Numbered from the stretch's first letter, positions 35,875-46,154 are shown. The stretch: 64,000 nt of DNA from Robiginitomaculum sp. (GCA_021776515.1 JAJFFS010000011.1:124001-188000), one strand, 5' to 3'. Made by a program: numbers and translations. The notes: generated by a model from the letters alone, not told the origin.

Positions 35875-36789
35875 ATGAGCATGTTTGGACAAAACGACAA
35901 GGCACACAGCGCGACAAATAGCGCCGCCATTATTGATGGCAGTGATGCAACATTTGTTGCTGATGTAGTTGAAGCCTCAAAAACCATGCCGGTCATTGTT
36001 GATTTCTGGGCGCCCTGGTGCGGGCCTTGCCGCCAACTTGGGCCCGCCATCGAGCGTGTGGTTACTGCCGCCAAAGGTGCGGTAAAGCTGGTTAAAATTA
36101 ACATTGATGAAAACCCGGCCATTGCCGGACAGTTACAGGTAAAGTCTATCCCGGCTGTTTATGCTTTCAAGGATGGCCAACCCGTGGATGCCTTTATGGG
36201 CGCACAACCGGAAAGCCAGATCAAGGCTTTTGTTGACCGCCTTTCCGGTGAAACTGATGCAGGCGCGGAGGCTGATGCACTGGTGGAACGGGCCAAGCAG
36301 TCGCTGGAACTTGGCGATGTTGGCGGCGCGGCGCAAGATTTTGCCGGTGCCTTGCAAATTGACCCACAAAATGCCGGTGCTTTGGCCGGTATGGCTCGTT
36401 GCTATCTGCAAAATGGCGATGTTGATGGCGCAAAAGGCCTGCTTGCCGATCTTGATGATACCGCTAAGAAACATGCTGATGTTATTGGCGTTTTGGCTGC
36501 TCTTGATCTGCTTGGTTCAGCTGAAGATACGGACACAACCGCCTTGGCCGCAAAGGTCAAAGGCAATGCTGATGATCTTGATGCCCGCTTTAACCTGGCG
36601 GAAGCCCTAAGTGCCTCTGGCGATATGGAAGGGGCGGCAGAACAATTATTACAAAGCATTGCACGGGACAAGGACTGGGATGAGGGCAAGGCACGACAAT
36701 TGCTGCTGAAGCTTTTTGAAGCTGCCGGCCCCACATCAAAGCTGGCCGTTAGTGGTCGCAAACAGCTTTCTTCAATTTTATTCAGCTAA
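35875..36789 (+). CDS. ybbN: Thioredoxin/TPR co-chaperone YbbN (CnoX)
   Basis: A 304-residue protein: thioredoxin domain (VIVDFWAPWCGPCRQLGP, with active-site Cys49 and Cys52) followed by TPR-like helices from about residue 125 (LELGDVGGAAQDFAGALQIDPQNAGALAGMARCYLQNGDVDGAKGLL). In E. coli the protein is a redox-active holdase that hands clients to GroEL; here the full WCGPC suggests oxidoreductase activity too. The ATG at 35875 follows ACGGAGA. It is followed after 9 bp by the Trm112 gene. Confidence 0.9.
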   Translation: MSMFGQNDKAHSATNSAAIIDGSDATFVADVVEASKTMPVIVDFWAPWCGPCRQLGPAIERVVTAAKGAVKLVKINIDENPAIAGQLQVKSIPAVYAFKDGQPVDAFMGAQPESQIKAFVDRLSGETDAGAEADALVERAKQSLELGDVGGAAQDFAGALQIDPQNAGALAGMARCYLQNGDVDGAKGLLADLDDTAKKHADVIGVLAALDLLGSAEDTDTTALAAKVKGNADDLDARFNLAEALSASGDMEGAAEQLLQSIARDKDWDEGKARQLLLKLFEAAGPTSKLAVSGRKQLSSILFS

Positions 36790-36798
36790 GGTTTTCCC

Positions 36799-36993
36799 AT
36801 GAATACGGAAACAACGAAACGCGAACCCGATCCCAAAATGCTGGAACTTCTGGTCTGCCCTTTAACCCACGGACCTCTGGTTTATGACCGGACCGCCGAT
36901 GAGCTGGTTTCCCAAAAAGCCAAGCTGGCTTTTCCTATCCGCGAAGGCGTACCCATTATGCTGGTCGAAGAAGCCCGCACACTGGAAGAGTAG
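36799..36993 (+). CDS. Trm112-family protein
   Basis: A 64-residue Trm112/UPF0434-type protein: [42 protein letters not shown]. In this form only one cysteine remains of the zinc site. Family members stabilise methyltransferase partners or support peptidoglycan-related enzymes in bacteria; the role here is unknown. It is 9 bp after ybbN. Confidence 0.9.
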   Translation: MNTETTKREPDPKMLELLVCPLTHGPLVYDRTADELVSQKAKLAFPIREGVPIMLVEEARTLEE

Positions 36994-37054
36994 GGTCCAA
37001 ACGCATTCAAATATTTTTCCAGCCCGCCACTGAAGCCTTGCAGGCGCGATAAAC

Positions 37055-38200
37055 TTAAGCGGCTTGTGATTGTGAATCCGCCGCCGCCTCTCTGGCATCC
37101 AGTTTATCCAGTAAATAGTCCAGCTCTTCACGCGGCAAAGCATGAAATTGGGTTAATACGCGCTGTATCATGCGGCTTTTGAAACGCTCACGGTCTTTGC
37201 TACCACCATCATATTCCATTTCATGATAAATATCGATGCTGGCGCGAAACGCAGGAAATAGCCTTTGTGGCAGTCCCGCACGTTCATAAACAGCACGCAG
37301 GCCCAAAGCCCCGGCATCATGCACCATCAACCAGGCGCGCTGGTGCGGGACGGCGGCCAACTCGGCCAAAGCCCATTCGACAAAGCGGATATGCCCTGTG
37401 CAAAGCCCGCGTAAAATTATTGACGGGCTCAGTCGTCCATTCAAATGCAGTTGCTGTACAAAGCGCTGCATGTCTTTAGTTTGAGCGGCCTGATCAACAA
37501 GGTCGATGGTTGCCCGTTCCCGCGTGCCTTCGGCAAGCTCCACCGCCAATTGGGGGGGGAGTTCATGGCGTTTCACCAAGCGGCTCATGGCTTCGTCAGT
37601 GATAAGAGAGACAAGTTTTTCAGTCACATGAACCGGTAATGCCTTACGCTCTATCAAGGCATCGGTTACTTTCGTGCGGTCACCAAACCGGGCCAAAGTC
37701 GTATCAAAGGCTTGTTTATCAAATACGGCACCGTCATTACGCGCCACTGTAGCAACCGCAACTTCACGGCCTTCGCTGGTTAAAGTGCCAACCACTTTGG
37801 CCGCTAGCGTCTTACGTTTAGCCACAGCAACCTGACGCAAGGCAGCACCAGAATGCACAATTTCGATCAGATCATCATCCGTTAGCGAGGGCGAGGATGA
37901 AATAACAGGGTAAGCAATGGAATCAATATCTTCAGCTAGCTTTTGGGCAATATGCCGGGGTAAATGAGGTGAGTTTTTCAAGGTCACAGCCAAAGAGCGG
38001 CGCACAAGTTCGGCCGCATCATTGACCATAATTTCCATTATTGCCTCAGCGCTCTGGCGTTCTTTTCGAGACAAGGGGGCCTGGTCTATTGAGCGACATA
38101 TTTTATGGGCAGCGATTGCCCGTTCTTCATCATGCTTGCCTTTGACAAGACGGCGGACATCATCTTCGGTAAGCTTTGCGCGCATGGCTGTGACAGACAT
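37055..38200 (-). CDS. DUF2336 domain protein
   Basis: A 381-residue alpha-helical protein of the alphaproteobacterial DUF2336 family. It begins with KLTEDDVRRLVKGKHDEERAIAAHKICRSID and contains HEAT-like helices (LVRRSLAVTLKNSPHLPRHIAQKLAEDIDSIAYPVISSSPSLTDDDL, at 37860-37960). The start at 38200 has AAGGTG 5 nt upstream; an open frame reaches 38218. It is downstream of the transglycosylase gene on the same strand. Function unknown; some members lie near flagellar or signalling genes. Confidence 0.85.
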   Translation of the reverse strand: MSVTAMRAKLTEDDVRRLVKGKHDEERAIAAHKICRSIDQAPLSRKERQSAEAIMEIMVNDAAELVRRSLAVTLKNSPHLPRHIAQKLAEDIDSIAYPVISSSPSLTDDDLIEIVHSGAALRQVAVAKRKTLAAKVVGTLTSEGREVAVATVARNDGAVFDKQAFDTTLARFGDRTKVTDALIERKALPVHVTEKLVSLITDEAMSRLVKRHELPPQLAVELAEGTRERATIDLVDQAAQTKDMQRFVQQLHLNGRLSPSIILRGLCTGHIRFVEWALAELAAVPHQRAWLMVHDAGALGLRAVYERAGLPQRLFPAFRASIDIYHEMEYDGGSKDRERFKSRMIQRVLTQFHALPREELDYLLDKLDAREAAADSQSQAA

Positions 38201-38274
38201 AAGGCACCTTTTTGGCAATTTTGATCAAAACACAGTGTCGCCCGTTATGCTTAATGAAGTCTTGCTAAATGGCT

Positions 38275-39114
38275 TCAAAATTCATGTGACTGTATTTGTT
38301 TTTCTTCACGTTCCGCCTTCTGCTCAACCGTTTCACCTCTTTGCGGCGCGGAAAGCTCTGACAATATCTGTATAATTGCCGGTGTCAGGTGTAACATTGG
38401 CGCGCCAAAGGCTTTTAAAAATGGGGTGTGCGGCAATAAAGCTCTGGTGAGTGGCGCTGTATTTTTCACGCTTTGCGTCACAACCTCTCCCAACGCCCTG
38501 TCTTGTGGTTCATGGGCGCTTTTAAGGGCAACAAGAACATCATGAACCGAGCGGGCATTGCCATTTTTGGCAAAAAAGATGGGCTGGTTGGCCTTGGCTT
38601 CCCTTGGAAACAGTGTAGCAGCCCGTGCGCCTGGCGTAACATCGGCAGCGTTTATCAAGGCAGCCGCCTGTCCTGCACCCATAAAGTGGGCAATATACAG
38701 CTCGGCTTCTGCCGGTTTGCGCCCGATATGCCGTTCCAGAACGTGTGCATTTTCCCGGGTTAGTTCACCGGCCATTTGCGCTGAAACCTCAGGATCAAAA
38801 CGCAAGTTCAATATGCGTTGACGTTCGGCCTTATCCTCAACGGTCAGACGCCCATTTACATTTTCAACAACAGCATTGGCTTCTTTGGTAAGTCCGTGAC
38901 CTGCCCCATGGCGCGACACCATGTTTAGCCAGGTTTGTTCGACAAACTGGAAAAGACCGGCAGCCGAAGATGTTGTTGCTTTGGCAGAGCTGTCCATACC
39001 GCTTTCGCGTGCCGCCGTGCGCACCATGAAGTCAAATGATACCCCGGCGCGGGCAGACGCGCTTTGCAGTGCATTCGATAGCGCAACAGGAAGTGTGGAT
39101 ACAGGAGTTGTCAT
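38275..39114 (-). CDS. SLT-type transglycosylase, no signal peptide
   Basis: A 279-residue protein with a lysozyme-like fold: RTAARESGMDSSAKATTSSAAGLFQFVEQTWLNMV carries the catalytic Glu (residue 37 in RESGMD) and the GLFQF motif, and YIAHFMGAGQAAALINA matches the C-terminal SLT helix. No signal peptide is seen, so it may be exported by another route, for example through the flagellar apparatus as for some alphaproteobacterial transglycosylases, or be virion-like in origin. The C-terminal 80 residues are variable and charged. Confidence 0.8.
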   Translation of the reverse strand: MTTPVSTLPVALSNALQSASARAGVSFDFMVRTAARESGMDSSAKATTSSAAGLFQFVEQTWLNMVSRHGAGHGLTKEANAVVENVNGRLTVEDKAERQRILNLRFDPEVSAQMAGELTRENAHVLERHIGRKPAEAELYIAHFMGAGQAAALINAADVTPGARAATLFPREAKANQPIFFAKNGNARSVHDVLVALKSAHEPQDRALGEVVTQSVKNTAPLTRALLPHTPFLKAFGAPMLHLTPAIIQILSELSAPQRGETVEQKAEREEKQIQSHEF

Positions 39115-39171
39115 ATTGGATCCAGATCAGTGAACATGACAAAACTTGCGCTAGCAGGCCCTAACTTGTGG

Positions 39172-40314
39172 TTAACATAAAGAAAACCGGGAAGGCCGAA
39201 ACGCATCGGCAAAAAGCCCCGGGTCATCACCCAGTATCATGGCGCACAGCATGGCAGCACTGGCCGGGGCTTGCACAATACCATTGCGATAATGGCCGCA
39301 ATTGGCAAACACGCCGCACAGCGCCAACGGTCCGATAATGGGTAAACCGTCAATGCTTTGCGGGCGCACACCAGCCCAACTGACCAGGCGGCGGGCATCA
39401 GCCAAAGCCGGTATAACCGCTGCAGCGCCCTGATGAAGGCGCACAATATCGGCAGCATGAACCTTGTCATCATCCTGCCCCGGTTCTGATGTTGCACCAA
39501 TAATGGTCTGCCCATTACCACGAGGTACGATGTACGCGCGCTCATCCCGGATCACGGAACGCACCGGATCATCAGGGGTTTCAAGCGCCAGCATTTGCCC
39601 TTTGACCGGGTGCAGGTATTTATCCAATTCACCCACACCATCAATTTGGCCAGCCTGAAACCCGGCAGCAAGAATAATACGGTCGGCCTCAAACACCTGC
39701 CCCTCGGCGCAAATAATGCGCAACGCATCATTATGAGGTTCAATCCTGAGCGCCCGACACTGGTAATGCACCGCGCCGCCAGCGCTTTGTAAAAATGCCT
39801 CCAGCGCCTTCAAAACAAGACGCGGATCAACACTTGCCTCGTTGGCAATTTGAAGCCCGGCAAGAATATTATGTGATAGTGATGGCTCTAACCCAAGGGC
39901 TTCGTCGGGCGTTAGGTTTATAGGATTCAGATCAAGCGCCAGGGCGGCTCTTTTTGTCCGCTCCAGCCTTTCCAGGCCCGCATCATCAAAGGCACATAGA
40001 AGGCCGCCAAAGGGTCGCCAACACACACCCTGTCCGGCATTGCCAAAACGGGCAGCCCAGTCTTGCCATAAGGCTAAACTATGGGCACCAAAGGTGTCCG
40101 GCACACTGGCGGCACTTTGCCCCTCACCAGCCTCACTTGCCGGTGACAGCATCCCCGCCGCGGCCCAGCTTGCGCCCGTGCAGCTCTTGTCAGCTTCCAG
40201 TACGGTGACCGCGCATCCACGCTGTGCCAATAGAGCCGCTGGCCACAGACCCATAAACCCACCACCTATGACAAGCACCCGGGGGTGAGCAAATTTGCGG
40301 TTTTTTGTGTTCAT
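39172..40314 (-). CDS. thiO: FAD-dependent oxidase, ThiO-like
   Basis: A 380-residue D-amino-acid/glycine-oxidase-type protein: VLVIGGGFMGLWPAALLAQRGCAVTVLE, ASWAAAGMLSPASE, LHPVKGQMLAL, YIVPRGNGQTIIGAT and the C-terminal GVRPQSIDGLPIIGP. Glycine oxidase supplies dehydroglycine for thiazole synthesis, but no thiS, thiG or thiE gene is nearby, so the exact substrate is open. The ATG at 40314 is chosen because the FAD motif follows soon; the frame is open to 40488. No TPP riboswitch is seen in the 200 bp upstream. Confidence 0.78.
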   Translation of the reverse strand: MNTKNRKFAHPRVLVIGGGFMGLWPAALLAQRGCAVTVLEADKSCTGASWAAAGMLSPASEAGEGQSAASVPDTFGAHSLALWQDWAARFGNAGQGVCWRPFGGLLCAFDDAGLERLERTKRAALALDLNPINLTPDEALGLEPSLSHNILAGLQIANEASVDPRLVLKALEAFLQSAGGAVHYQCRALRIEPHNDALRIICAEGQVFEADRIILAAGFQAGQIDGVGELDKYLHPVKGQMLALETPDDPVRSVIRDERAYIVPRGNGQTIIGATSEPGQDDDKVHAADIVRLHQGAAAVIPALADARRLVSWAGVRPQSIDGLPIIGPLALCGVFANCGHYRNGIVQAPASAAMLCAMILGDDPGLFADAFRPSRFSLC

Positions 40315-40514
40315 AAGGCTTCGGTTACATTGCTCTGCGCTGAATCGCCTTTTGGTGATATTATCGCTGTGAACCGACAGCAAGCGTAGATCGGCCCATG
40401 CGTCTATTACGCGCAGTCCCAAAGGACGCCACCTCCGACCAAAAGGCGCATCGACCTGTAAATATATAAGGCGTAAGCTGCCGATCAAATGTATTTATTC
40501 TCAGGAGGTTTGTC

Positions 40515-41441
40515 ATGCGCCTTTTTTTTGTTTTTTCTATTGTCACGGCCCTGTTCTTGTCCGGCTGCACCGGTAAAGCACCGGCAAACACCCGTACAGC
40601 TACAGACAAACACAATGCCGAGGCGGTTCTGGATCAGTATTATGAGGCCGTCGGTAAGGCAGATTTTGATGGCTTTATCGCCCAGTTTTCAAAAAATGCC
40701 GTATTTTATGGCACCGATGCAACCGAGATTTGGGCCTTTGAAGAGTTTGCGCCCAGCATAAAGGAAAGCTTCAGCACAGGTGTCGGTTGGGATTTTGACC
40801 TTATTGACCGCCGCCTTACCCTGTCCCAAAGCGGTGATGTTGTCTGGTTTTCCGAGCTGGCCCATTTTAACAATACTGACTATCTGTTGCGCCCGACCGG
40901 CGTGATGGAAAAACAAGATGGGGCATGGAAAATTATCCAGATCGTCATGGGCATTCCCATTCCCAACCTGCTCTACCCCCCGGTTCTGCAAGGCATGCAA
41001 GCCACCACGCTGGGCAAGGATGTTGAGACCGGAAAAATAAACGCGGTTCTGGATAACGTGCACAAACATGCCGCCAATGCCGATGGTGTCGCATACTTTG
41101 CTCTTTATGATGAAGATGCCATATTTATAGGTACAGACGTGTCTGAGCGTTGGACAAAGGCGCAATTTCAAATCTATGCTGAGCCGAGTTTCAGTCAGGG
41201 AAAGGGTTGGCGCTATACCCCGCGGGAGCGCCATGTTGTCTTATCGCCGATGAGTAATATGGCCTGGTTTGACGAAATACTGGACAGCGAAAGCTATGGC
41301 ACCAGCCGAGGCACAGGCGTACTTGTACGCACCAAAGACGGCTGGAAAATTAGTCAATACCATTTGACCTTCCCTATCCCCAATGATCTGGCGGACGCTA
41401 TGACCACACAAATCAAAGCCTATGAGAAAGGGGCTCAATAA
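40515..41441 (+). CDS. Lipoprotein with two SnoaL/NTF2-like domains
   Basis: A 308-residue protein with a lipobox (LFLSGC, Cys18). It carries two copies of an NTF2-like (SnoaL_3) domain at about residues 32-155 and 172-295. The repeats are evident: AVLDQYYEAVGKADFDGFIAQFSKNAVFYGTDATEIW against AVLDNVHKHAANADGVAYFALYDEDAIFIGTDVSERW, each ending DG-WKI-Q or DGWKISQYHLTFPIPN. An internal duplication is certain. A small-ligand role is possible. The start has AGGAGG 6 nt upstream. Confidence 0.85.
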   Translation: MRLFFVFSIVTALFLSGCTGKAPANTRTATDKHNAEAVLDQYYEAVGKADFDGFIAQFSKNAVFYGTDATEIWAFEEFAPSIKESFSTGVGWDFDLIDRRLTLSQSGDVVWFSELAHFNNTDYLLRPTGVMEKQDGAWKIIQIVMGIPIPNLLYPPVLQGMQATTLGKDVETGKINAVLDNVHKHAANADGVAYFALYDEDAIFIGTDVSERWTKAQFQIYAEPSFSQGKGWRYTPRERHVVLSPMSNMAWFDEILDSESYGTSRGTGVLVRTKDGWKISQYHLTFPIPNDLADAMTTQIKAYEKGAQ

Positions 41442-41447
41442 ACCCGC

Positions 41448-42122
41448 CTAAAAGCCGCGAAGCACCGCAAAGTCAGCCACTTCGGCCCGCTCCGTCACAA
41501 GGGTGTTGATCGGGGCATCTGGATCAGCATAGCCAAGCGCCATGCCGCAATACAGCATTTGTTCCTCTGGTAAATTCAAGTGTGCGCTGGTAGTTTTATA
41601 CATGCCTGACCACGCCTCTTGTGCACATGTAGCCAGCCCGTTTTCATGCGCCAGCAACATAACCGTCTGGATAAACATGCCCAGATGCGCCCATTGGGCT
41701 TTGTCAAATGACCGGTCAATGCAGAAGAACAAGCCGACAGGCGCACCAAATAATTCAAAATTATGGGCAAACTGCATGAGGCGGCCCATTTTGTTTTCGC
41801 GCTCTATGCCAATGGTCGCATACATATCCTCACCGCATTTGTACCGTCGGCTCCGGTATGGCTCCACCATGACTTTGGGATAAACCGGGTATTCACTTCC
41901 TTCTCCCATGGGGTTGGCAGCAATCGACTGTTGTATCTTCTGGCGCAAATTAGCCAGATCATCACCTGTGAGCGCATAAACAAACCAGGGCTGGACATTA
42001 CTGCCAGAGGGTGACCGGCGCGCCACTTCAAGAATATTGAGGATTGTTTTTTTAGAGACCGGTTTATCAAGAAAGGCACGAGTTGATCGGCGTGACTGAA
42101 TGCAATTTGAAACACTGCCCAT
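41448..42122 (-). CDS. Nitroreductase-family flavoprotein
   Basis: A 224-residue FMN-dependent nitroreductase: CIQSRRSTRAFLDKPVSKKTILNILEVARRSPSGSNVQPWFVYAL and the C-terminal LPEEQMLYCGMALGYADPDAPINT. It would reduce nitroaromatics or quinones with NAD(P)H. Divergent from the LysR gene (86 bp gap), the classic layout of a regulator and its target. Confidence 0.88.
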   Translation of the reverse strand: MGSVSNCIQSRRSTRAFLDKPVSKKTILNILEVARRSPSGSNVQPWFVYALTGDDLANLRQKIQQSIAANPMGEGSEYPVYPKVMVEPYRSRRYKCGEDMYATIGIERENKMGRLMQFAHNFELFGAPVGLFFCIDRSFDKAQWAHLGMFIQTVMLLAHENGLATCAQEAWSGMYKTTSAHLNLPEEQMLYCGMALGYADPDAPINTLVTERAEVADFAVLRGF

Positions 42123-42209
42123 GGTTCTGTACTCCAGAAAAATTGTACTTTCACATTCATGAAACGAATTGATTGATATTACCAGGGATATTCTTTATGC
42201 ACTACACGC

Positions 42210-43100
42210 ATGTATGCAGATCGTCTTTTGTTGGCTGAAACGCTGATTATGGTTCTGGAAACCGGGAGTTTCACCCTGGCTGCCGAGAAATTGGGCATTA
42301 GCCAGTCAACAGTAAGTCGCCGGATTGCTGCACTGGAAGTAAAATTGGGCGGCAAGCCTCTGTTCCATCGCGGAACACGGACAATAAACCCTTCTGAAAA
42401 TGTTAGATCTTACATAAAAGACATACAGGATGTATTGGCGCGCCTTGATGCCGCCGATGCTAAAATTCATCAACAGGACAGAGAACCCACCGGGATATTA
42501 CGGGTATCAATCCCACCATCATTGGGCCGGGCAAAGCTATTACACCCACTGGCAAATCTAAACCGTGCCTACCCAAAACTCCGCATACGAATTGATCTTT
42601 CAGAACACTATATAGACCTGAGGGAGCGGGCATTTGATCTGGTTGTACGCATCAAACCAACAGCGCAAACCGGGGTCGATCAAATCAAATTAGGCGAAAG
42701 TAATATGCGCTTTGTCGGCACGCCGTCTTATTTCAAAACCAGAACACGACCTGGCAAACTATCAGAGCTGAAAAATCACGCGATTATCGGACGAAACGCA
42801 CAAGATGAAGACGGCACGCTGAGCATAGGCGGGAAGCGACTGAACATTGCACACAATCTGCGTCCCGCCATATCCGCCAGCGATATAACGGCCATATATG
42901 AACTGGTCCGTGCCGATCATGGCATCAGTCTTTTGCCTGATTACCTCATCATTGACGATCTGGCGGCAGGGCTTCTGGTTCGCTGCGTTTCAGATTTCGC
43001 CGTACCGCCACTGGAAATTTTTGCCCTGCATCTGCGCGATCAAAGAAATACACCGAATATAAAAGCGGCGCTTGAGACCCTAAGCCAAGCTATGGCTTAA
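42210..43100 (+). CDS. LysR-type transcriptional regulator
   Basis: A 296-residue LysR protein: N-terminal winged helix-turn-helix (LIMVLETGSFTLAAEKLGISQSTVSRRIAALEVKLGGKPLFHR) and a substrate-binding domain ending HLRDQRNTPNIKAALETLSQAM. Probably regulates the divergent nitroreductase gene. Its stop overlaps the stop of the convergent M16 peptidase gene by 4 bp. Confidence 0.9.
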   Translation: MYADRLLLAETLIMVLETGSFTLAAEKLGISQSTVSRRIAALEVKLGGKPLFHRGTRTINPSENVRSYIKDIQDVLARLDAADAKIHQQDREPTGILRVSIPPSLGRAKLLHPLANLNRAYPKLRIRIDLSEHYIDLRERAFDLVVRIKPTAQTGVDQIKLGESNMRFVGTPSYFKTRTRPGKLSELKNHAIIGRNAQDEDGTLSIGGKRLNIAHNLRPAISASDITAIYELVRADHGISLLPDYLIIDDLAAGLLVRCVSDFAVPPLEIFALHLRDQRNTPNIKAALETLSQAMA

Positions 43101-45973
43101 AGCGGATTACCATCCGCATCCAGCTCAATAATGGGATGACCAAGAGCTTGCAAACCTGGCAGAATAGAGGCCTTGTCACCAACCACCACCAGGATCATGT
43201 CATCCAGTGTAAGGTGTTTGGCCGCCAGTGCATTAAGCTCGTCCCGGCCAATATCAGCCAGAATTGCATTTTGCTGATCAACAAAATCATCGGGCAAGTC
43301 ATAGGTCAATATTCGACCCAGAAAACCAGATTTTTGGCGCGGTGTTTCATAGGCCCGCGCATCGCGCTGACCCAAAGCGCTTTTCAGGAAGGTCAGTTCC
43401 GCATCGGTCATACCGTCATCTGCAAAACTGGCAATTTCCGTTTCAAACTCAATAATAGACTTATCGGTCACATTGGCCCGTACACCGGCCTGCGCCGTAT
43501 AGCGGCCCGCATCCTTGTCCGCCCCAAAGCCTGATCGGGCACCATAGGTATAGCCCTTGTCCTCACGCAGATTTATGTTGATGCGGCTGTTAAACGCACC
43601 GCCCAGATTATAATTCATCAAGCCAGCGCGATAATATTCACCCGTAGCATCATAGGTAAGCGAACGCTTGCCAATGCGAATTTCCGATTGGGCAGCACCT
43701 GGCTTGTCAATCAGATAGAGCGTCCCCTTTGCAAGTTCAGGAAAGGACTGAATGACCGGCACAGCCGCCGCTTCACCAGACCAACTGGCAAAGACACCCA
43801 GTTTTTGCACCAGATCCGCTTTGGGCAAATCACCCACAGCAATAAAAGCGGCACCTTGCGGTGAGTAGTGTGCCGCATAAAACGCCTTAACATCATCCAG
43901 TGTAATGGCCACCACAGAATCTGTTACACCAGACCCGGGCCAGGCAAAGGCATTATCACCGCCATAAAGCAATTTGCGGAAAATACTGGTTGCCGTTTGG
44001 GAAGCGTTCTTTTTACCCGCCTCAATACCCTGAATGGTTTGCGCCTTGACCCGATCAAAATCGGCCTGGTCAAATTTTGGTTCAAGCAACTTCTCTGCGG
44101 CAATTTGCAAGGTAGCATCCAGATTATCAGTTAACGTGCGAATGCTTACACTGGTGAAGTTATCACCGGCTGAGAAACTCACCGAAGAGCCCAGTTTCTG
44201 CAATCGATTGCTCAGTTCCTCATTGGTGGATTTTTGTGTTGCCTCGCCCATCATGGCGGCGGTCATGCTGGCCAGCCCCACCTTGGCAACAGGGTCCAGC
44301 TTGTGCCCTGCAGGAATGCGTAAACTGATGGTCGTGGTTGGTATTTCATCATTTACCGCACCCAGAATGGTGACATTATTGGCCAGCTTATCGCGCCATA
44401 TAGGGGGTAGTGTCAGCGCCGGATTGGCCCCGGCAGCTGGTTGTACACTACGGTCAAAATCGTCACTGGCGATGCGAACGGCCAAACTGGCCGCATCCGT
44501 TTTTTCAGTTTCGGCAAAAACACGGTCTTTGCGTTGCCATGTATCAGCACGAGCAATCGTATCGCCTTTGCCTCTTGGCACAATGCTCATAATGACGGCT
44601 GACTTACCTTTGATATACTGATTATACACACGCATCACGTCGTCTTTGGTGACGCCCTCATAACGCGCTATATCAGCACCAATATAATTAGGGTTGGCGG
44701 TATAAGTCTGGTAGGCCGCAAGCTGACTAACCTTGCCGCGCACACTTTCCAGCCCATAAATCATGCCCGATACAATACCGGCCTTGACCCGGGTCAGGTC
44801 ATCATCTTCCACGCCTCTTGCCTCAAATTCATTTAAGGAATCGCGGGCAATGGTTTCCAGATCAGCCAATGACTTGCCACGGGCCGGGTTAGGCAAAGCC
44901 AAAATGGTGAACTGACATGATAGCTCCGCGCAACCATGACCAGCACTGGCTTGCACGGCAAAACCATTTTTGACCATGTTTTTGTACAAAAGCGAGGTTT
45001 TCCCGCCGCCCAGAATGGACATCAACACATCCAGTGGTGCCTCGTCAGCATGGCGAGCAGAAACCGTTGGCCAGGACATATAAAGCAGCGATAGCGCCAC
45101 ATTATCTTCCATGGAAATATAACGGTCTGCGTCTAACGTAAACTGTGGTTTTTCCGGCATGGCAACGTCCGGGCCACGGGGAATGGAACCATAATATTTG
45201 ACTACCCATTCCAGCGCTTGCGCCTGATCAAGATCACCACCAATGGTCAGCGTTGCATTATTGGGCCCATACCAACGCAGGAAAAACTTCTTCAGATCAT
45301 TAACATCAACCCGATCCAGATCTTCCAGATAGCCAATAGTTAACCAGGAATATGGGTGTCCTTCGGGAAACAAGGCCTCATTCACGCGCTCTCGCAACAG
45401 ACCATAGGGCCGGTTGTCATAATTCTGGCCGCGCTCGTTTTTCACTGTCTCGCGTTGCACTTCAAATTTTTCCTGAGTGACCGCACCCAGCAGAAAACCC
45501 ATCCGGTCTGCCTCCAGCCAGAGAATTTTCTCAAGTTGATTATTGGGGACAGTTTCAAAATAATTGGTACGGTCGGTATTGGTGGTGCCGTTCAGCGTGC
45601 CACCGGATTCGGAAATGATTTTGAAATGTTGCTCATCACCAACATTTTCAGAACCCTGAAACATCATGTGCTCAAAGAAATGCGCAAACCCGGATTTACC
45701 AACCTCTTCACGGCCAGAACCAACATGATAGGTTACATCAACATGAACCAGCGGATCAGAATGGTCTTCGTGCAAAACCACACTCAAACCATTATCCAGC
45801 CTGTATTTGGAATAGGGGATAGATATTTCACCATCGCGCCTGGCCACCGTTTCCAAGAGGGTAACGCCCGCAGGCAGGGCAATGGCTGTATCTGGAGCTG
45901 AGCTTGACTTGTCGTCTTTGCAGGCCGCCAGTGAAAGGGCCGCAATAACACCGATGAGCGCACGTATTTTCAT
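43097..45973 (-). CDS. M16-family zinc metallopeptidase, lipoprotein
   Basis: A 958-residue pitrilysin-type protein with two M16 halves. A lipobox (LSLAAC, Cys18) follows the signal peptide. The first half has the zinc motif H98-F-F-E101-H102 (FAHFFEHMMFQG) and NERGQNYDNRPYG; the second half (about 520-940) lacks the motif, as in many two-domain M16 proteins, and carries LNLGGAFNSRININLREDKGYTYGA-like sequence at 43530-43620. Probably degrades peptides in the periplasm. No neighbours explain its substrate. Confidence 0.92.
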   Translation of the reverse strand: MKIRALIGVIAALSLAACKDDKSSSAPDTAIALPAGVTLLETVARRDGEISIPYSKYRLDNGLSVVLHEDHSDPLVHVDVTYHVGSGREEVGKSGFAHFFEHMMFQGSENVGDEQHFKIISESGGTLNGTTNTDRTNYFETVPNNQLEKILWLEADRMGFLLGAVTQEKFEVQRETVKNERGQNYDNRPYGLLRERVNEALFPEGHPYSWLTIGYLEDLDRVDVNDLKKFFLRWYGPNNATLTIGGDLDQAQALEWVVKYYGSIPRGPDVAMPEKPQFTLDADRYISMEDNVALSLLYMSWPTVSARHADEAPLDVLMSILGGGKTSLLYKNMVKNGFAVQASAGHGCAELSCQFTILALPNPARGKSLADLETIARDSLNEFEARGVEDDDLTRVKAGIVSGMIYGLESVRGKVSQLAAYQTYTANPNYIGADIARYEGVTKDDVMRVYNQYIKGKSAVIMSIVPRGKGDTIARADTWQRKDRVFAETEKTDAASLAVRIASDDFDRSVQPAAGANPALTLPPIWRDKLANNVTILGAVNDEIPTTTISLRIPAGHKLDPVAKVGLASMTAAMMGEATQKSTNEELSNRLQKLGSSVSFSAGDNFTSVSIRTLTDNLDATLQIAAEKLLEPKFDQADFDRVKAQTIQGIEAGKKNASQTATSIFRKLLYGGDNAFAWPGSGVTDSVVAITLDDVKAFYAAHYSPQGAAFIAVGDLPKADLVQKLGVFASWSGEAAAVPVIQSFPELAKGTLYLIDKPGAAQSEIRIGKRSLTYDATGEYYRAGLMNYNLGGAFNSRININLREDKGYTYGARSGFGADKDAGRYTAQAGVRANVTDKSIIEFETEIASFADDGMTDAELTFLKSALGQRDARAYETPRQKSGFLGRILTYDLPDDFVDQQNAILADIGRDELNALAAKHLTLDDMILVVVGDKASILPGLQALGHPIIELDADGNPL

Positions 45974-46154
45974 GTTATTTTCCTAAGGTCAGTATTCTTT
46001 GATGGTACATGTATCAATCATCATAGACTGACAGCGCTGCTGGTAAAGTGAAAAGAAAGACAGGTTTCCCTTTATACCATCGCGCTTTTGGAAATGGCCT
46101 TGTTTGCTGGCAATGATGATGCGTATAATTTGCACTTGCAAACCGGGGAACATC

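Noticed and set aside
40315-40514. Possible TPP riboswitch upstream of the ThiO-like gene
   Set aside because: No thi-box strings (CTGAGA, ACCTGA) were found on the minus strand.
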